In this document: piece after piece, positions 11,665-23,824 of the stretch
How positions within the stretch are numbered: position 1 is the first letter of the stretch
How the letters are laid out: each line of letters opens with the position of its first letter
Assembly (NCBI RefSeq): GCF_023343835.1
Contig: NC_064434.1
Span: 13,559,505 to 13,623,504 of the forward strand
DNA from: Lagopus muta
Lineage: Eukaryota > Chordata > Aves > Galliformes > Phasianidae
Reading direction: 5' to 3'
Length of the DNA stretch: 64,000 nucleotides
Position numbers and translations under genes: made by a program
Notes under the pieces: generated by a model
The model's input: the letters and a program-made list of their open reading frames with translations, nothing else
Databases searched by the model: none
What the model was told of the DNA's origin: nothing

Positions 11665-13930
11665 ACACTGCTGTTTGGGTTCAGAGGTAGGACATGAGGC
11701 AACAGTCAGAGAAAATAATAGACACTAAAACCCTTCAGCAAAAAGAGAGTAGAAGATCCAAAAATACACTTCCTCTTCTGTTCTTGCCTAGAGCTAAACT
11801 TTTCAGGGCCATCCAGATGATAAAGTGGTCAATCAGGAGGAGAAAAAGGACTCGCAGCACCTCTGTGTGATACTGTCACTGTAAAACCGGGTGCTCACTG
11901 ATGTCCATTAGTTTTAACAAGCACTTGGGTTTCTCACTTCACCTCTCACAGGGCCACATGTATTCAGTTTCTCACGGCCCAGCTGCAGCATTCAGTCTCC
12001 CACCACTGCAGCCCACAGCAGCAGCAAGGCTGCTCCCATGCCCCTCGCTAGATGCTTCTTGGCAGCCTCTTCTGAGAATGGCCAGCCGTGTGTCCTGTGC
12101 ACCTGGGAGCAATCCTGGGCCAATGCCTCCTATCAGACCAGCTGGAATCATTACCAGGCACTGCCTCAGTTATTGCCCAGTGGTATTTTCAAGTGCTTAT
12201 TGGAAAATAGGGACACAACCAAAGCAAACCTGTAGGGAAGCATAAAAAGATCAGTTCTAATCTAAACTGTGGGTAACAGCTCAGATAGACAGAGTGAAAC
12301 CCTCCAGTTACAATCCATTTAAGAGACTAACTTCCTCTTATTCTGCCCCTGATACAATAGAGGTTTTATGAGATAATAAGGCAGAGCTCTCCAGTTATGT
12401 AAGGGAAGATTTTACCTCCCGGTGAGCAATGAAATATGAAGCCCACCTGATGTCAAATTGAGCAGTTTAACTGGTGGCAGTGCATACCAGTAGATATCAA
12501 AGGCGTTACTCAGAACCTGCAAAGGCAATGGAAGTGAAATGCAATACTCATCCACTACATAACTGTGGGTTGTGGCAGCACGGCACCAGGAAGTCTATTA
12601 AATAAAGACTATTATAGAAACTTTCATCCCTAGGTATCCCGAGCCTTTTGTGCTTGCTGCATCCCGAGAATCATTCCTCCCTATATAAAGACAACTGATT
12701 GTATCAATCTTTCCAAAACAAAGGCTGAATTCCCAGCAGCAACCACTTCACTGATTTATTTTGAAGATGTAAAAAACTGATGCAAGGCTCTTTAAAAAGG
12801 TGGTTGTGAATATTACAGTTTATCAGAAAAGCAGGGAAACTCCACCATAGTAGAGAAATGAGCACCATGTTTTCTTTATCATAAAATCAAAGCACGTTGC
12901 ATTCAGTAATTGCCAGTTTCTTTTTTTCTAATTCCACACATGTTGGGACATGGAAAATTGGGTATGAGGAGGCTTTTAAGGAGGAAATTGCATCTTAAAG
13001 ATTTTAATGTATTTCCATAACTTCCAAGCTTTTCAAGAGTTACTGATGAATTAGAGGACCGCAGTCCTGAGAGCTGAATTTAAAAGACCATAAAAGGACT
13101 TAAATTTCAGATGATGGGTGCTCAGCCATTCTGAAATTCAGGCCTTATTACAGTGTTTCCAGTTAGGCACCCAAAGTCATTAGTCACTTCTGAAAACCTT
13201 GGCATAAAGTAAAAGAGAAAATCTCCAACTGAGCTAACATCCTTCATGTACAGTCTCGTAAAATAAAAACTAGAAAAAATGTCCTAAAGCCCATGAGTGA
13301 GTCAATCTCATTCATTGTGGCTGTGGTAAGCTGTAAATTATTTTTATTTAATAATAGCTAATACCTGGCTTTTATACAGTTTTTGCATTTTTGGTTTTGT
13401 TTTCTTTTTATCAGTGGGCTATAAATGTACTATAATCTTTAAATGCAGCATCATGGAGCCATTAGTACAATAATTTAGTTAGTGTAGACAGATCATCATA
13501 GCAAAAGAATCCAGCTAAACAAAATATACACCAAAGTATTTGCTCCTTAGAAAACAATGGGAAGTTTCAAGCAGGCAAAAATTCTCATGCCTTTCTCACA
13601 TATTCGGAGTGTATTTTGCAGTCAGATCAAAGATGGTTTTGTTGCTATTTCTTTCTCTGTTTCTTTTGGTTTTTCCTGCCAAGCCAAAGGCATGGCAGTT
13701 GAGTTGCAAATCCCAGCATCAGGTTTTCTATCCTGTCCTTCAGAGCAAACAGACAGGAGGAAGCATTTGGTTGGACTGTGTCCACTAAGGTGGTTTGCAG
13801 AGCAGCTGCCTGGCCATCTGCCCATGGCTGTATGTGAAATTGTTACCTGGCCCAACAGATGCAGGGACCAACTCATGGGTCCTAAGTTATTCTCAGCAGC
13901 ACTTTGTCTGGGATACTTAAACATCCTGGG
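11665..13930. other. Intergenic DNA, no gene seen
   Basis: Includes a GC-rich patch (about 11950-12240) with overlapping 114- and 65-codon frames that look like compositional artefacts, and AT-rich unique DNA up to 13930. No repeat or RNA gene recognised. Confidence 0.6.
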
Positions 13931-13934
13931 TGGC

Positions 13935-14138
13935 CAATAGCTGGCTGCAGGAGCAGCCTCATTCAGGATATGGATGGCAGAACTCCCAAAGAGGCTGTGC
14001 AGCCTCCTCCTTAGAGCTCTCCAAACACTGCCTGGACATCGTGCTGGGCCTTCTGCTCTGGGTGTCCCTGCTGGAGCAGGGCTGGGCCCGATGGACCCAA
14101 AAGTCCCGGCCCACCAGTGATTCTGCAGCTGTGTGATA
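13935..14138 (+). repeat. CR1 LINE 3' end fragment, GC-rich variant
   Basis: ACTCCCAAAGAGGCTGTGCA, then CTCTCCAAACACTGCCTGGA and the terminal CACCAGTGATTCTGCAGC match the CR1 3' layout (AAAGAGGCTGTGGA..TCCAAAACCCGCCTGGACAC..GATTCTGTGATTCTG). Diverged. It explains most of the overlapping long minus-strand frames at 13959-14421. Confidence 0.8.
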
Positions 14139-14139
14139 T

Positions 14140-15775
14140 GAGAGCATTACATTCCACCTGGCCAGTGCTGTTGTACCACAGAGCTCTCCATTGCCAGCTA
14201 AGCCATTGCATATGTGTGCAGACCTGATCAAGTAGAATAGCCATTTGGCAGGTAAGTCTGGCATTTTCAGGTTCAAAAGTTTCAGCCTTGTATGGCCAGC
14301 GAGCCAGGAAGCTGGACTCCAAAGAGAAAACCAAAGCTGTGGTGGCGGCTTGAGAAGGCCCATGTTTCATCCAGCACAGCAGGTCAGTGCCAGATCCATC
14401 ACCCTGCAGCTCAAACTTCATATATGCTAGCTGAGTTTCTCTTGTTTCACCATGAAATTTTTTTGCTGTCTGGTGACGAGAAGAATGCTCTTACAAGGGG
14501 CTGAAAGTATGCGCAAAGCCAGGCTAGAGCTGCCCATGGAGCCACTCATCTGTTGCCTTGCAAAGGTCTCTTACAGCATTTGAGAAAGTGATGCTTTGCA
14601 GTTTTTCTGCACAAACCTATCGCACTTTGCTTCTAGCTAAAACCAGTGACTGGACTAGGTAGGCAAAAGGTTGATTTAGGTGTGGCAAAGTCTGCAGTTT
14701 TAATGGATAAATACAGTTCTTGTGAAATTCTTGCAGAAAGCCTTGGTGCAATGAGCAGCTGCTATTTTGTTCCTGCCACAGCTTTGCAGCCTGCTGAACA
14801 GAGGCAGGTGAAGACATGGGCAGGATGAGACCAAAGGAAACCTCATCTCAGGGTCTGTCTGAAATAGGAAATGATCCTGAGAGTGACACACCAAACAGCT
14901 CATAAGGAAGTTAAGAATAATCCCTAGGAAAAGAGCACAATTTGTAAGGCAAGCACAATTCCCTACCAAAAAAAAGGAAGGAGGGGTGGAATCAAAAGAA
15001 GCGAAAAATGGGTAATGGGTAATAGTCAGTAATCTATGCAAAGCAACAAAGCAAGAGTTCTGGATAGAAGTAGTCAGTACAGTTTTCTGAATATTTCTTC
15101 CTAGCCCAATCTCAGAACTATGTGATTATGCATCAGTTTTATGCATTCGTTTAATAGTCAAACCAACTCTCTATCTCGTTTTTACATCATTTTAGAACCT
15201 GGAGATCCGTTTGCTTTGCAAATGAGCCTTTCTTTTGATGTAAAATGATTCCAGATGAAAAAATCCAAGCCTACACCTGACAAATTGTCACATAAATCCT
15301 TTAAAAATAATTTAGAAGTGTTAAGGAATACAATATATTTATACAGCCCATCATTATGATAAATATTAGTTTTTCATCTCTAACCAGAAAATGTGAAATT
15401 TTCATATAGCAAAACATTTCACTTAAAAGGAACATAAAAATGATTAGCCTACTTCTTAAAATAGGTAGTGGTTTTGTTTAGCTGATGTGCTGACACCGCC
15501 TGAATATAATAAGTATTTGTTTACCACTGTGGAAGGTCATGCATTTGGTTATTACTATCAATCAGTTTCACAGGTAAATCGGTAGGTAGTTAATTTGACC
15601 AGACATCTACATTTTTCCTTTTTATTTTTATTAAGAATTACAATCACGGCTTTATTTTCCGGAATAAAAATGTTTTTTTCATGTTTATCGGTGGTAATAA
15701 AAGCCACCAAACATTTTTATGTTGAAAGGGAACAGACAGAAGTTCAGATTAGCCAGAACTGTTCCTCCGTGTTCA
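14140..15775. other. Intergenic DNA, no gene seen
   Basis: GC-moderate to about 14900, then AT-rich. The stretch 15130-15460 has an octamer-like TTTGCAAAT and homeobox-type AT motifs and may be a noncoding regulatory element, but nothing can be proven from one sequence. Confidence 0.5.
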
Positions 15776-15778
15776 TGC

Positions 15779-15905
15779 CCAAGAAACATTTAGGTGCTGT
15801 ACTGTGGGGACATGGTTTACTGGGAAATAGTGGTGGTAGGTGGATGATTGGACTACTTGGTCTTGAAGGTCTTTTTCAACCTTGCTGATTCTCTAATTCT
15901 CTGAT
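15779..15905 (+). repeat. CR1 LINE 3' end fragment
   Basis: GGACATGGTTTACTGGGAAA, then ATGATTGGACTACTTGGTCT and GATTCTCTAATTCTCTGATT follow the tail of a CR1 subfamily (GGACATGGTTTAGTGG..GTTGGACTTGATGATCTT..GATTCTATGATTCT). Short and diverged. Confidence 0.85.
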
Positions 15906-17390
15906 TTTTTGAATGTAATCCATCACATCACTGCATTTTAATAAGCAGTGTGAGCCCCTCTTCCAATCTGTATATTGGTCAGTGACTTCAAAACTAGTCG
16001 ACACCCCGTTATCTCCTTGCACAAAACTACCTAAAGCTCTGAGCACTTTCAGTGCTGAGTTCCATCATTCACTGAGTGCCATCTGTGCTCAGAACTTTTG
16101 AAAATTAGCTTGCATTGAATAGATGGGTGGAGATACACTGGGACAGCCTTGCTTTCTAGCTTTGGCACTGGGATCTGCCCATCCTGCTCACACATCACTG
16201 CTCCTAGATATTCATTTTCTCTTTGACACTTTCGGTTTGGAATGGCTCTGATGCCTAAGTGTATTGTTGTAACTTATCAACCTTTGCTCTGTTTCTTAAA
16301 TGAAGTGTTTTATAGAGAAATTCATCTAAGTTGGGAATTTATAACCAAACCAAAGCCTTTTCCCTGTGCCACCAGATAATTAAAGTATAATAATTAAACT
16401 TTAAAATAAGCCCATGAAGGCTATTTCTCACTGATAGAAATAGAAACTAGGAAAAACTGATCTACAGTCCTGCTGCTAGTTACTGATGTTGCATTTACCT
16501 AATTTTTAACCACTTGTCTGCTTGTTGTGAAAGGATATTGCTGAGCTAGGGCTCACCTGGAAGGTCGTGGTTATCACCTCCTAATAGAGCCTCCAAAATG
16601 GCCCACCAGGATGGAGCCCACTAGATTGGAGCTCATTAGTGCATGGCCCACCAGGGTAGGACCCACCAGGTTGGGGCTTACTAGGACATGGCACGCCGTG
16701 CTCCATCAGGACAGAGCCCACCAGGATGAGACCTATCAGTAGGGCACGAGTCCTGCTCAGTCCGTCAGCAAGAGAGGGTCCTTGATGCTACTCTGAGAGC
16801 TCTTCCCTCAGTGGCACCAAGCAGGCAACACAGGTGTGTTAGGCTCTTCAAGTAAATTTTTTCCCACAAGACAGTACTAAAAAAGGAAATGAGAAGCAGC
16901 TTCCTTCATGACTGAGATTCTCTCCGAAGGGCTGTTTTCTTGCCTACCACTCTCCTCCTATGTTGCAACACAGGAAATTTGCTTCTACAAACACCTGGTG
17001 TTGTTTCAAACAGACAGATGGTCGTAACCTCAGTCTCCTGTAATTGATGGCCTACTTGTCTAACTCAGTAACTATCTCTCACTTTAGACACAGATGATGC
17101 ATCTCTAAATACCGTTCCACATTAAAACATCCTATCTTCCTGTTTTGCATATCAATCAATGCAGCAGTTCTTACAGAAACCAGCAATGGCTCGTGTAAAC
17201 CAGGAGACAGTGGGTGTAAGCAAGCAGAGATAAAATTATGCAGGCTTAAATTACAAAGTGGATGTGTGGTTGAAGGATTTAGACTCATATTGCAAAATTA
17301 GCTGGGACATAACCTGCAAGCAAACAAACATGCGGTAACCCCAGAGCAAATTGGTTGGACTTAGCCCACAGAAGCCAGGCTGCTGTGGCA
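15906..17390. other. Intergenic DNA containing a minisatellite
   Basis: No gene seen. It contains the degenerate minisatellite at 16600-16750. An AT-rich homeobox-motif block (around 16375-16405, TAATTAAAG and ATAATTAAAC) is the only other notable composition. Confidence 0.6.
16600..16750. repeat. Degenerate minisatellite, about 15-16 bp unit
   Basis: Repeated units resembling CACCAGGATGGAGCC recur about nine times with drift (CACCAGGGTAGGACC, CACCAGGTTGGGGCT, CACCAGGATGAGACC and others). Copies are diverged, so it is an old array rather than a hypervariable one. Confidence 0.8.
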
Positions 17391-17394
17391 CATA

Positions 17395-17685
17395 CCATAG
17401 AACCCCAGAATGACATAACGGCTAAGGTTGGAAGGAATCTTAAAGATCATCGAGCTCCAACCCCCATGCCATGTACCAGCTGCCCCCCACCAGCTCAGAC
17501 TGCTTAAGGCCCACCCAACCCGGCATTGAGCACTGCAGGGTTGGGATACCCACATCTTCTCTGGGCAGCTGTGCCAGGGCCTCACTGCTCTCTAAGTAAA
17601 GAATTTCTTCCTAACATCTAACCTAAATTTCCCCTCTTTTAGTTTAAAGCCATTCCCCCTTGTCCTATCATGTTCTGTTACAATG
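17395..17685 (-). repeat. CR1 LINE 3' fragment
   Basis: Reverse-oriented: GAAGGAATCTTAAAGATCAT, then CAGCTGCCCCCCACCAGCTC, AGAATTTCTTCCTAACATCT and CATTCCCCCTTGTCCTATCA, the standard order of the CR1 tail. It abuts the start of the 275-codon open frame. Confidence 0.93.
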
Positions 17686-17708
17686 ATGAATGCTGATGTG
17701 ACATTTCT

Positions 17709-18536
17709 ATGCATCACTCAGACTCTCTACCACTTTCTAGGTGCATCCAGATAGCCTTAATTATCGCAGTTTCAGTGCTCACGGTTCTTCTGGCTGGGTC
17801 CAGAGATCATGATCGCATCCCAGAGGTTATCACAGTACCAGAGACAATTAGCAAAGCAGTGCCACTTAATCACTTGGAATGTCAGAAGCTTTTTACTCGA
17901 CAAATCAGGGTCTGCTCTGAGTTACCTGCTTCCTCTCAGTCCTTGTGCCAATCACACCAAAGGCTGACATGGTGCCTGGAACCCTGGCACCAGGCTCATA
18001 AACTAGCTGAAGTTGCTGAGGCTACCAAGACCTTTTGTTTCCTGTTAGTGTGTGGAGACAGTAATTCTTTCTCCTCTCAGAAAACAGTGAGGACAGTACT
18101 TCTTATGATAGTTGGGTGTTCAGAAGCTGAGCTGCTGATAGTGACTCACACACCTCCCTTGTACACCTCCCACCGCTCAGTTTCGTATCTTGGCATCTCA
18201 TTGGCAGCAAGGCCTTGTCCTCTTAGCATTCCTGGTACAGAGGCAGCTGCCACCAGCCTCACCTTGAACATAGAGAGCCAAGGCACAAAGTATACCGAAG
18301 GATTCATCCCAACTAACATAGACGTGGGTCAGGGTGTGGGCTGGATCCTGACTTGGAACCAACTTTTTGCTTTCTCATCAGCCCTTTTGTCTTGGGCAGG
18401 TAGTCTTGATCCTGGAACTTCTTTACTTGTTGTACATCAGCATTCATGGTCCAACTGGATGTGGATACATCCACGTTCTCAAGTTCATGGGTGGATAACA
18501 GGCAAGTTACTTTATAAGGTCTATGCTCAGTCATAG
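17709..18536 (+). CDS. Hypothetical 275-codon ORF, unrecognised
   Basis: The longest open frame in the window (stop-to-stop 17697-18536) and longer than any LPIN1 exon. I do not recognise the product. Residues 13-29 (IQIALIIAVSVLTVLLA) form one strongly hydrophobic segment after Arg11, like a signal anchor or signal peptide. The rest is Ser/Leu/Cys-rich with no domain I know. The ATG context is weak (TCT before, C after). It begins just beyond a reverse CR1. GC is higher than its flanks, which lowers stop frequency, so chance is a real possibility. No promoter, splice structure or poly(A) signal clearly belongs to it. Confidence 0.2.
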   Translation: MHHSDSLPLSRCIQIALIIAVSVLTVLLAGSRDHDRIPEVITVPETISKAVPLNHLECQKLFTRQIRVCSELPASSQSLCQSHQRLTWCLEPWHQAHKLAEVAEATKTFCFLLVCGDSNSFSSQKTVRTVLLMIVGCSEAELLIVTHTPPLYTSHRSVSYLGISLAARPCPLSIPGTEAAATSLTLNIESQGTKYTEGFIPTNIDVGQGVGWILTWNQLFAFSSALLSWAGSLDPGTSLLVVHQHSWSNWMWIHPRSQVHGWITGKLLYKVYAQS

Positions 18537-18881
18537 GAGGATTAATATAAACAATGATGAAGTAAGGCACTGTATGGAAATAGACATGGGAAAATTATGT
18601 TACAGTTTCGTTAGACATATTTAGACAAAAATATGAAGTCCAGCTCTCCTCTTCCTCCTATCCCTGCGCTCCCCTACATATACTTTCTGATTCTGGCATG
18701 CACTGGATCCCTCCCTGAGTCTAGTTAACTCTACTAGTGCAGAATAAGTCTGTCCCAGAAGTACAGAGTGGCAGTGGAGTGAAGAATCAGGAGGAACAAG
18801 GGAGGAGACATGGAAAGTGACTTTTACCTTTAGGCAGTGACAAACCAGTGGATCAGATCATTAGCTCTTGAAACCACAGCC

Positions 18882-18906
18882 TTTTTTTTTTTTTTTTTTT
18901 TTTTTT
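18882..18906. repeat. Homopolymer T25
   Basis: 25 consecutive T on the plus strand, with no retroposon body recognised on either side. Confidence 0.95.
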
Positions 18907-19854
18907 AACAAGAATTCATTAGACAAAAGAAAACTGAAGTGATTCCATACCAAAAGCAGGTGGAGAGTAGCAGCCCAGGGCAAGAGAAGAAATGAGTGTT
19001 GCAGAAAATGCGGGTGCGCACAATGGAACAGCTTCCTAAGTCATTCTATCCTAGTGCAAACTGGCACTGACACAAAGCCAACAAAAATCACATCCCACAT
19101 TAATTTGAGAAATAAGAATATTTCTCATGTTATTTCCCTTCACACTGCAGCTGGACTAGAAATTAAGTCCACAGTACAGAGCATTGAATTTTTATTTGAT
19201 ATCTGTATTCTTAAATGAAAGTGACTATGATAACTTTCAGCACTCCCTGTTTCTTTCCTCTCAGTACTTTCCCAATAAAGCTTTTTTTCAGTTTCTGAGA
19301 ACTGCAATTTTTTCTTCCAGTCTTTGTCTCTGTTACCTTGAACTTGACAGCTGAGTTGGGTAACTGAAAGGTCACATTTTTAACATGACCTGTTGAATTC
19401 CTGCTTTCCCAGTGTGTTTATTTGCACTCAAGTATGATTTTCTGTACCTCCCCCTACACACTGTCTCTCTAAGAAGTCTGCATTAACAGAGCTTTTTGAC
19501 TTTACGGGCATTTTGGAGAACTCCAGAGATGGCCTCAGCTTCCGTATCACACTCTAATGTAAGCCCATGCAATATTAAAAAGAGGCAGAAGCAGTTTAGG
19601 TGCAGACAGTGCCTCTTCTTGGGATCAAACTAGGCTACAGAAGAACTGAAGTTCCTTTCCAAGCCCACACAAATTGCTCAGCTCCAGCCTAAACCCTCTG
19701 GAGGAGGAGGCCCTGATATCTCATTGCTACTATCACTCCAGCTAGGATTTACGTGGAGAACGTAACAGCTTTGATGCTTGTATCCAGCAGGGACACCCAG
19801 AGCAGGGCACTCAGCACCATGTCCAGATGGCCTTAGGAGCTCCCCAAGGAGAGA

Positions 19855-19905
19855 GCCCACAGCTTCTGGACAATCTGTGCCAGGGCTCCATCACCCACAC
19901 AACGC
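19855..19905 (-). repeat. Possible CR1 LINE remnant
   Basis: CACAGCTTCTGGACAATCTG and TGCCAGGGCTCCATCACCCA resemble the CR1 tail (CTTCTCTGGGCAACCTGTGCCAGGGCCTCACCACCC) in reverse orientation. It is too short for certainty. Confidence 0.4.
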
Positions 19906-22900
19906 TCATTCAAGCAGTGCCTAGACACAGGCAGAGGGTCAGCAAATGGCCACCACTTGGCAGGATGTTATTTGGACACGCACCAACCCAGTTGGGTGTG
20001 GTGAAAAGGAACAGTCCCTGCCCTTGTTGGGCAGCTGTTTACTTGCACAGGCATATTCACTAAGCATGAAATATAAATAGTTATATCTAGTAATGGGGAA
20101 TGGAAACTGTCCTGGTCATTGGTTTTGATGTATTTATGGCTGCTTTTAACGTAAATCTACATTTTCAGAGCTAACGGTCCAAGCCTGCAGATAATTCTCT
20201 TCTTCCTCTACCCTATCCTCTACAAAAGCCAGAAGCAAATAGATCCACTTCTACCTTCTCTTGGCTTCTAGTGTCCAAAACGAATTGGTGGGTGCAAGTG
20301 TGTAACTCACTGTTCACACCAAGTCGCAGCCACAGCTGCACGTGTCTGAACGCTCATGCAGAGGCTCATGGAGCTAGTCCTATGTCAGCACCATCAGACA
20401 AAAGGCTTCCACTGTTTAGCTCTTGGATATTTACTGGTTATAAATCAAAGAACCAACACCTATTGAGAAATCTGTGAAAGCATCTTTTTGGTCTGTGTTA
20501 GCAGCACTGTTCTGAGACAAAGTTATTATTTGAAAACATGACCTATTTTCATTTTGCATCAGTCTTTTTAACTGTTCTGAAAAGGAGAATGTTTATACAA
20601 TTTTGCAAAGAAATGTGAACTCTCCTGCTACATTTACATTCCTTTGTTCCAAAACGTATTCCTCTTGTTGAGATTCCAGCAGACAAGGAAAGCAGACACA
20701 GCGGTTATTCTCCAATGTGAAACTTAAAACCACAATCTCCTGCTCAGAGAACGCAGACTGAGTCACAGGAAGGGGCCACTCGCTTGCAAAACTCATTAAA
20801 AGCAAGGCAAGGCAAAATGGATTTCCTGTATCAATAAATAGATTGCTGGCAGTCAGCAGAACACCTGACAGTGCTAGAGGGTAAAAACCAGTCCAAGAGT
20901 AGCCAATAGAAAATAGATCAATTCTTTAGCTTGAAAACTGTACCTCCCCAGTACCAGTTGGGTTTCTTGGCATTAGCTGACTCAAGCAAAGTGCTTCAGA
21001 ATATGCATAAGTTTGAGTGCAGGTCGCTGAGTGTACACTTAAATAGACTGCGGTTATTTTCAAGGGTGCATGTATGGTACTGCAGAGCTATAGGTGCTGC
21101 AGAGCATATGGATGCTTTCTTCCTTGATTTTACGAAGAAGAAAAAATACATAAACAAGCTCTAATCCTATCTATCTAAATTTTAAGTGCATCTGTAGTTG
21201 CAACTTCATTTTGCTGTTAGCAGTAGCACTCAAACATGTCAGTAGGGATTGCTTTTTGGTTAATCTGCTTCTCTCCTGCTGGGCAAATGAAGACAAAAGG
21301 GCCTGCTCTCCTACTCTGCTCAATGCAGAGACATGAGATTTGGGTCAGAACTGCTTAGGATGCATCTCAACATCTGGCTAACTACAAACCAAGGCTCAAC
21401 ACTGACTTGGAAATAAGCTGCTTTTAGCCATTTACTTGGCTTTTGTTCCCATTCTCTAGTTCTCCCTGGAAGAAAATTTATTTCTCCTTTTGCCTTTGTT
21501 TTCCTCCATCACATCCCAATGGCTGGGAAAATCTTGATGAGGACCTCTTCCCAAAAGCATCTCTCTGTATCACTGCTGGGTTTTCTTTAGAGCCAACTTT
21601 GTGTCTCTTATTTGCAACTAACCTCCTCCACACGTCACTCAGTCACAGTAGAGGAATAAAGGAGGAGACAGTTTTCACATCAAGCACAAGAATTAGGACT
21701 ATCATAGGGTTACAGCACTGTGAGTATAGGCCCTTCAGCAGCATTTATATAATAAAAATAAATCAGTAACAATTAATACAACCAGGTTTCATCTTTCTGC
21801 GTATTCAGAAATTAGTTGAAAGCCGTATTTTTAGGCATCAGTAGTCTTCTGCCACTTGTAATAATCTATTCTGATGTACTTGGTGGTATCTGCAACACAA
21901 ATTAAGACACTTATTTAAAAAGAAACCAATTAACATAGCATTCTGTCTGGGAATATTCCCTACCTTCCATGGCATCAGAAAATAATGGTCTTTGCTCCTC
22001 AGGAGATTTGCTCCCCCGACTTTTCTATCTCTAGTGTTAATTAGATATTGCAGGAGCAATGAATATGTCCTTATAAAGTTTGGTTTGCTGAGACAAAAGC
22101 ATAATTCCTCTGACTTTTAATTAAAAAAGCACCTTCATTTCAAAGCCCGTCTCCAGAGCTCTAGTGTAAATGTTTATTCAAGCCGGAGACATACAGAAAA
22201 TAGAGAAGACTGAAGAAGCAATGAGTGCAGGCTGCCCAAATACGGCTGCTTTTCTATTTTTAACAGGGAACTTTAGCTGTTGCAGAGCCTTATCAACCCC
22301 AAACATCTTTGTTTTCATATCAACACCAGCCTGACACTAAGGCTGTGCTTAGCTTGTTCAGCAAACCCAGCAGAGGGAGCAAAAAGCAGCTTTGCATTCT
22401 CACACACTTGAGGAAATGGTTCATCTCCAACAGAATAGCCAATGACAAAGAGAAAAAGCGAGGCAGGGAGGGGAAGAGGGAGGCTATCAGGTCAGTACTA
22501 TTCATCACAATGATCCCATTCAATCAGACTGTTGGTCTTCCAGATCATGCTAAGAATTAGGCAAAAAGATAAAGAAAAATCCCAGGCGAGGTAAGATTCC
22601 TGACTGCCCAGTTCACTCCAGTTCCTGTCTGGTTTACTCCTGGCTCCCAGGTGCATTCTCAGATCCCAGAACAGTGAGAGCCCAGAACCAGGCCTTGTCT
22701 TTCTCAGACTCCTTCCAGTTGAAAAAGCTCTGGATCAAACTCTGTAACAGCAAAAATTTTGTAAGTGCCAGAAGTTTCACTGGACAGCCCCAGTATGAGA
22801 CAGGCAGCTGAGAGCAGATATACAAACCCTGGGCTTCACAGTTTTAACAGGTCTGCAAAAGCACTCCTGCAACATCAAAGCATACAGAAAAAGAAGAACA

Positions 22901-22924
22901 GAAGTCAGAATTTTTGTATTTGCC

Positions 22925-22930
22925 TTTATT
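22925..22930 (-). terminator. Polyadenylation signal AATAAA, probable distal LPIN1 site
   Basis: AATAAA in the LPIN1 sense, followed by a T/GT-rich stretch about 25-60 nt downstream, as expected for a cleavage site near 22905. It sits at the end of a compact AT-rich block with tandem AATATATGTTG units. Other AATAAA hexamers upstream could be used instead, so assignment as the major site is inferred. Confidence 0.5.
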
Positions 22931-23671
22931 ACAATATATGTTGTAATATATGTTGCATTCAGCAGATCAAAATGAGGCGTTAAAACGATTTTCATCATTG
23001 CAGTAGCACATACATATACAGAGTAAATACTGTATATAAATAGGCTGTGAAATAATAACCCATATCTACAAATAAAAATACCCAGTACCCTCTTCCTCTC
23101 ACCCTATATTACAGCAGTAACATTTTAACCTTAACACAACTAATACATCAAGCGTGGTATTCTGTCACTCAAATGACACAGCTGGAGCAGTATGGTCATC
23201 AGCTCCATGAAAAATAAACATCAGTCACTCCTCACTGCTGCACATTCTGGTTTGTGTGTATTGTATAAATAGAACATGCAGCGAATTCACGTGCCTGCAT
23301 ATTTACGTTCACCAAATATTCTTTCTGTAACAGAAACCAACACTACACTGAAAGTTGATTTTTTCTTTCACAGAAAGAGTAGGAATTTATTAAACCATGC
23401 TTTTTTTTTTTTTTCTTCTGTATGAATTAACAAAGCAGTTCAAATATTATGCATAAAATTGCTCGGCTACCAAACCAAGATATCTTATTCTCTCTTCAAA
23501 AGTTTAACAATGTTTCTAACAGGCCAAAACTTGGATTTTCTTAACTATCTTTTTAGTCACCAATTTTGGTAAGCACAAGTTATAATATGAACACATTTGT
23601 GTTCCTCTTCAGCTATATTTAAACTTTCAGATACAAAGGGGGATATACCGTATGTCATACATAAGGCGTTA

Positions 23672-23797
23672 ATGTCACAGAACCATAGAAATGTTGGTCA
23701 GAAGGGACCCCTGGAGGTCATGTAGCCCAACTTCATGTTTGCAGCAGATGTTTGGCAATATGAGATCAAGTCAGACCCAGCCCTCTTAACCAAGTCC
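23672..23797 (-). repeat. CR1 LINE 3' end fragment inside the LPIN1 3' UTR
   Basis: ACCATAGAAATGTTGGTCAG, then AAGGGACCCCTGGAGGTCAT and GTAGCCCAACTTCATG match the reverse complement of a CR1 terminus. Same orientation as LPIN1. Directly followed on the plus strand by A27. Confidence 0.85.
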
Positions 23798-23824
23798 AAA
23801 AAAAAAAAAAAAAAAAAAAAAAAA
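23798..23824. repeat. Homopolymer A27 (T27 in the LPIN1 sense)
   Basis: 27 consecutive A on the plus strand adjoining the CR1 fragment. In the transcript this would be a U27 tract in the 3' UTR. Confidence 0.95.

Larger units (their letters stand above)
18540..22900. other. Intergenic DNA between the LPIN1 3' end and the ORF region
   Basis: No supported gene. Contains a T25 run (18882-18906), a doubtful CR1 remnant at 19855-19905, and open frames of at most 108 codons without known domains. If LPIN1 transcripts run past the assigned poly(A) site, the highest part would be UTR. Confidence 0.6.

Noticed and set aside
11901..12245. 114-codon Pro/Ala-rich frame
   Set aside because: Explained by a GC-rich patch; no homology recognised, weak start context and an overlapping second frame.
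13959..14421. Overlapping 134- and 136-codon minus-strand frames
   Set aside because: They overlap in two frames, have no known domain, and lie partly across a diverged CR1 3' end in GC-richer DNA.
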